Notes under the pieces: generated by a model
What the model saw: the letters and a program-made list of their open reading frames with translations, nothing else
Told to the model about the DNA's origin: nothing
Databases searched by the model: none
Made by a program: the position numbers and the translations under genes
Shown: piece after piece, positions 7,380 through 8,997 of the stretch
Layout: each line of letters starts with the position of its first letter
Position numbering within the stretch: the stretch's first letter is position 1
Source of the DNA: Prolixibacteraceae bacterium
GTDB lineage: Bacteria; Bacteroidota; Bacteroidia; Bacteroidales; Prolixibacteraceae
Assembly: GCA_016930735.1 (NCBI GenBank)
Contig: JAFGGF010000458.1
Location: forward strand, 1 to 8,997
Reading direction: 5' to 3'
Length of the DNA stretch: 8,997 nt

Positions 7380-8477
7380 ATGAAAGCAAAACTGATTTTT
7401 ATTTTCTCAATTCTGATACTTACCTCAGAAATAAATACTGCACAGTCAATAAGTAATCCCAATGGATTTAAAATACGCACAGGAGTTAACCTGGCAATCT
7501 GGCTTTCGCAATCGGATAAAAGAGGTGCAGAACGTGAAAAATTCATTACAGAAAAGGACATCGAATTGTTGTCAAACCTGGGATTTGACCATGTGCGCCT
7601 TCCCATCGACGAAGAACAGATATGGGATGAGGAAGGGAATTTCCATCCTGAGGCTGTAAAACTGATGCACAATGCAATAAACTGGTCGACAGACAGGGGA
7701 ATGCGGGTGATCGTTGATTTGCATATAATCCGGTCGCACTATTTTAATGCTGCATCGAATGCCTTGTGGACCGACCCGGCAGAACAGAAAAAACTGGTAA
7801 AATTATGGGTGGAACTTTCTGCTGAACTGAAAAAATACCCAACCAGCCTTGTTGCCTACGAATTAATGAATGAGGCAGTTGCCGACAACCACGACGACTG
7901 GAACAAACTGATTGCCATGCTTGTAGCTTCGTTACGAAAAGCCGAACCTGAACGGACCATTGTGATCGGTTCTAACAAATGGCAGGGCACCGAAACCTTT
8001 CCATATTTGAAAGTCCCGGAAAATGACCCGAACATCATTTTAAGTTTCCACCATTACCGCCCTTTCGGATTTACACATTACAAAACCCCGTGGACTCAAC
8101 TAAACCTTTACGATGGGCCTGTGCATTACCCGGGCGAAGTGATAACAAAAGAAGATCAGGCAGCCAACCCGGATTATATAAAAACCATTCAGTGGGCTAT
8201 CGGTAAATGGGATAAGGAAGTAATGCTGAAAGATATCAGTGTGGCAATTAAAACAGCCAAAAAAATGGGGCTTCCGCTGTATTGCGGTGAATTCGGTGTT
8301 TATTACACTGCCCCGAAAGCAGATGCCCTGCGCTGGTACAGCGATGTTACCGATATTTTCAGGGAAAACAACATTGCCTACTCACATTGGGATTATAAAA
8401 CCACATTTGGCATAATCGACAAAAACGGAAAACCGGATATGCCCGTGATTGATTTATTGGTAAAGAGTAGTAAATAG
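7380..8477 (+). CDS. Secreted glycoside hydrolase family 5 (cellulase-like) enzyme
   Basis: This 365-residue protein has a signal peptide (hydrophobic 5-14, likely cleavage A21|Q22) followed directly by a GH5 (beta/alpha)8 barrel with no carbohydrate-binding module. The family's conserved active-site residues are all recognisable: R73 in HVRLP, H115 in VDLH, N164-E165 in ELMNEA (acid/base), H224 and Y226 in FHHY, nucleophile E304 in YCGEFGV, and W337 in SHWDY. The enzyme should be an active retaining beta-glycosidase acting outside the cytoplasm. Whether it cuts beta-glucan, mannan, xylan or a smaller glycoside cannot be read; GH5 spans many specificities and I cannot assign a subfamily. The next gene is another secreted glycosidase, so the pair probably works on one plant-type polysaccharide. 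The 290-nt gap with structured DNA suggests that the two have separate promoters. Confidence 0.92.
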   Translation: MKAKLIFIFSILILTSEINTAQSISNPNGFKIRTGVNLAIWLSQSDKRGAEREKFITEKDIELLSNLGFDHVRLPIDEEQIWDEEGNFHPEAVKLMHNAINWSTDRGMRVIVDLHIIRSHYFNAASNALWTDPAEQKKLVKLWVELSAELKKYPTSLVAYELMNEAVADNHDDWNKLIAMLVASLRKAEPERTIVIGSNKWQGTETFPYLKVPENDPNIILSFHHYRPFGFTHYKTPWTQLNLYDGPVHYPGEVITKEDQAANPDYIKTIQWAIGKWDKEVMLKDISVAIKTAKKMGLPLYCGEFGVYYTAPKADALRWYSDVTDIFRENNIAYSHWDYKTTFGIIDKNGKPDMPVIDLLVKSSK

Positions 8478-8515
8478 CAGGATCGGTGCAATTATTTATC
8501 AATTTTACCGGCCTG
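8478..8515 (+). terminator. Imperfect hairpin right after the GH5 stop codon
   Basis: Three short complementary blocks pair around a 7-nt loop: CAGG (8478-8481) with CCTG (8512-8515), CGGT (8484-8487) with ACCG (8507-8510), and AATT (8490-8493) with AATT (8501-8504). Small internal loops separate them. It starts on the first base after the TAG. No T-tract follows, so it is at best a weak or factor-dependent terminator or a 3'-end stabilising hairpin. Confidence 0.35.
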
Positions 8516-8606
8516 AAATATTTAAAAAGAAGGTAGTTTAACGGGTTGTGCTGTTTGATTTTAAGATAAAGCGATTTTTTCTATTTATATGATATTCAAC
8601 AGCAGA

Positions 8607-8667
8607 CCCCTTTCTGTCAGCCAGTTGGCTGACATCTTCCCCCAATTGGGTGAAGACCGAAATGGGG
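8607..8667. repeat. Nested palindromic intergenic element (three-way-junction fold), REP-like
   Basis: Three stems are packed into 61 nt. The outer stem pairs CCCCTTTC (8607-8614) with GAAA-T-GGGG (8659-8667), with one bulged T. Hairpin 1 is TGTCAGCCA (8615-8623), loop GT, TGGCTGACA (8626-8634), a perfect 9-bp stem. Hairpin 2 is TCTTC (8635-8639) with GAAGA (8652-8656) around the self-complementary CCCAATTGGG (8641-8650), with one C/T mismatch. Only CC (8657-8658) is left unpaired at the junction. It is clearly GC-richer than the surrounding gap (8478-8767), which is otherwise AT-rich and has no ORF. The architecture is like dispersed REP-type intergenic repeats of other bacteria. A structured RNA or a terminator for either strand is the alternative. 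Confidence 0.6.
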
Positions 8668-8767
8668 ATCTATTATAGAATTTATATTAATGCTTTATAA
8701 TTTAAGCCGAACAACGGGTGATATTTAATAAAAAATATATTTTTCATTAAGAATTTTAAAACCAACT

Positions 8768-8997
8768 ATGCGGGCTAAACTTATTTTCTTAATCATTCTG
8801 ATCGTTAATATTATTCCTGCTGATGCTCAGAAAGATCCGGTTAAACTGGAAATTGATGCAAGTGAAACCGTCGGGGAAATGTTGCCGATCTATTCGTTTT
8901 TCGGATACGATGAGCCAAACTATACCTATAGCAAAAATGGGCGTAAACTGCTTGCTGAAATTGCAGGGCTTAGCCCGGTGCCTGTATATGTGCGAAC
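8768..8997 (+). CDS. Secreted glycoside hydrolase, GH39-like (beta-xylosidase type), N-terminal part
   Basis: An ATG at 8768 opens a frame that runs off the window after 76 complete codons. Residues 1-20 are a signal peptide (MRAKLIFLIILIV..., likely cleavage A20|Q21). The mature start has ETVGEMLPIYSFFGYDEPNY and then GRKLLAEIAGLSPVPVYVR, which I recognise as the opening of Bacteroidota proteins annotated as GH39 / xylan 1,4-beta-xylosidase. The catalytic glutamates lie outside the window, so activity cannot be judged. Its signal peptide starts much like that of the GH5 protein upstream (MxAKLIF). Together the two suggest a hemicellulose-degrading locus continuing to the right. A 100-nt AT-rich stretch, including a 14-nt A5-TATA-T5 palindrome at 8731-8744, precedes the start and is the likely promoter area. 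Confidence 0.7.
   Translation, partial: MRAKLIFLIILIVNIIPADAQKDPVKLEIDASETVGEMLPIYSFFGYDEPNYTYSKNGRKLLAEIAGLSPVPVYVR

Noticed and set aside
7340..7672. 110-codon minus-strand ORF over the start of the GH5 gene
   Set aside because: It lies antisense to the GH5 signal peptide and catalytic domain and looks like a composition-driven shadow.
8731..8744. A5-TATA-T5 palindrome before the GH39-like gene as an operator
   Set aside because: It is pure A/T low-complexity sequence, more likely part of an AT-rich promoter region than a specific site.
1..8997. tRNA, rRNA, CRISPR array, insertion sequence or defence genes
   Set aside because: I looked for them on both strands and saw no cloverleaf tRNA, direct-repeat array, transposase motif or known defence domain.

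Overview
The window looks like a piece of a Bacteroidota chromosome, most likely a free-living or polysaccharide-degrading member of the Bacteroidales/Marinilabiliales type (the order is a guess). The reasons are a TonB-dependent outer-membrane receptor ending in the usual C-terminal aromatic residue, a BatA-type double-membrane-segment protein with a von Willebrand A (vWA) domain, signal peptides cleaved in front of glutamine, a lipoprotein with acidic residues right after the lipobox cysteine, near-absence of Shine-Dalgarno sequences, and moderately AT-rich DNA with very AT-rich intergenic gaps.

Layout from left to right. (1) 1-1055: the C-terminal 350 residues of a TonB-dependent receptor, cut by the window edge. 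It is followed after 2 nt by a PhzF-family isomerase/epimerase (1058-1840). (2) A MerR-type regulator with a cobalamin-binding-like domain (1844-2725, minus strand) converges on phzF with only 3 nt between the stop codons. Its upstream gap (2726-2933) is shared with the divergent next operon and holds a long AT-rich palindrome. (3) A secreted Ntn-hydrolase isoaspartyl peptidase/asparaginase (2934-3902) and, 29 nt later, a BatA-like membrane vWA protein (3932-5983) probably form an operon. (4) The gap 5984-6157 starts with a degenerate 7-bp tandem repeat and leads to a probably surface-exposed lipoprotein (6158-7285) with about seven beta-propeller-like repeats. (5) A secreted GH5-family glycosidase (7380-8477) is preceded by an inverted repeat. 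A 290-nt gap follows, with a hairpin just after the stop codon and a compact nested palindrome (8607-8667) that can fold as a three-way junction. (6) The first 76 codons of a secreted GH39-like (beta-xylosidase-type) glycosidase run off the right edge.

The two glycosidases, both exported, suggest that the right end is part of a plant-type polysaccharide (beta-glucan/xylan) utilisation region continuing outside the window. The rest looks like ordinary housekeeping and envelope genes. I see no tRNA, rRNA, transposase, CRISPR array or defence gene, and no clearly new multi-gene system. The observations most worth following are the MerR/B12 regulator, which keeps the CarH-type W-x9-EH signature with two departures from the photoreceptor pattern, its palindromic upstream region, and the nested palindrome at 8607-8667.
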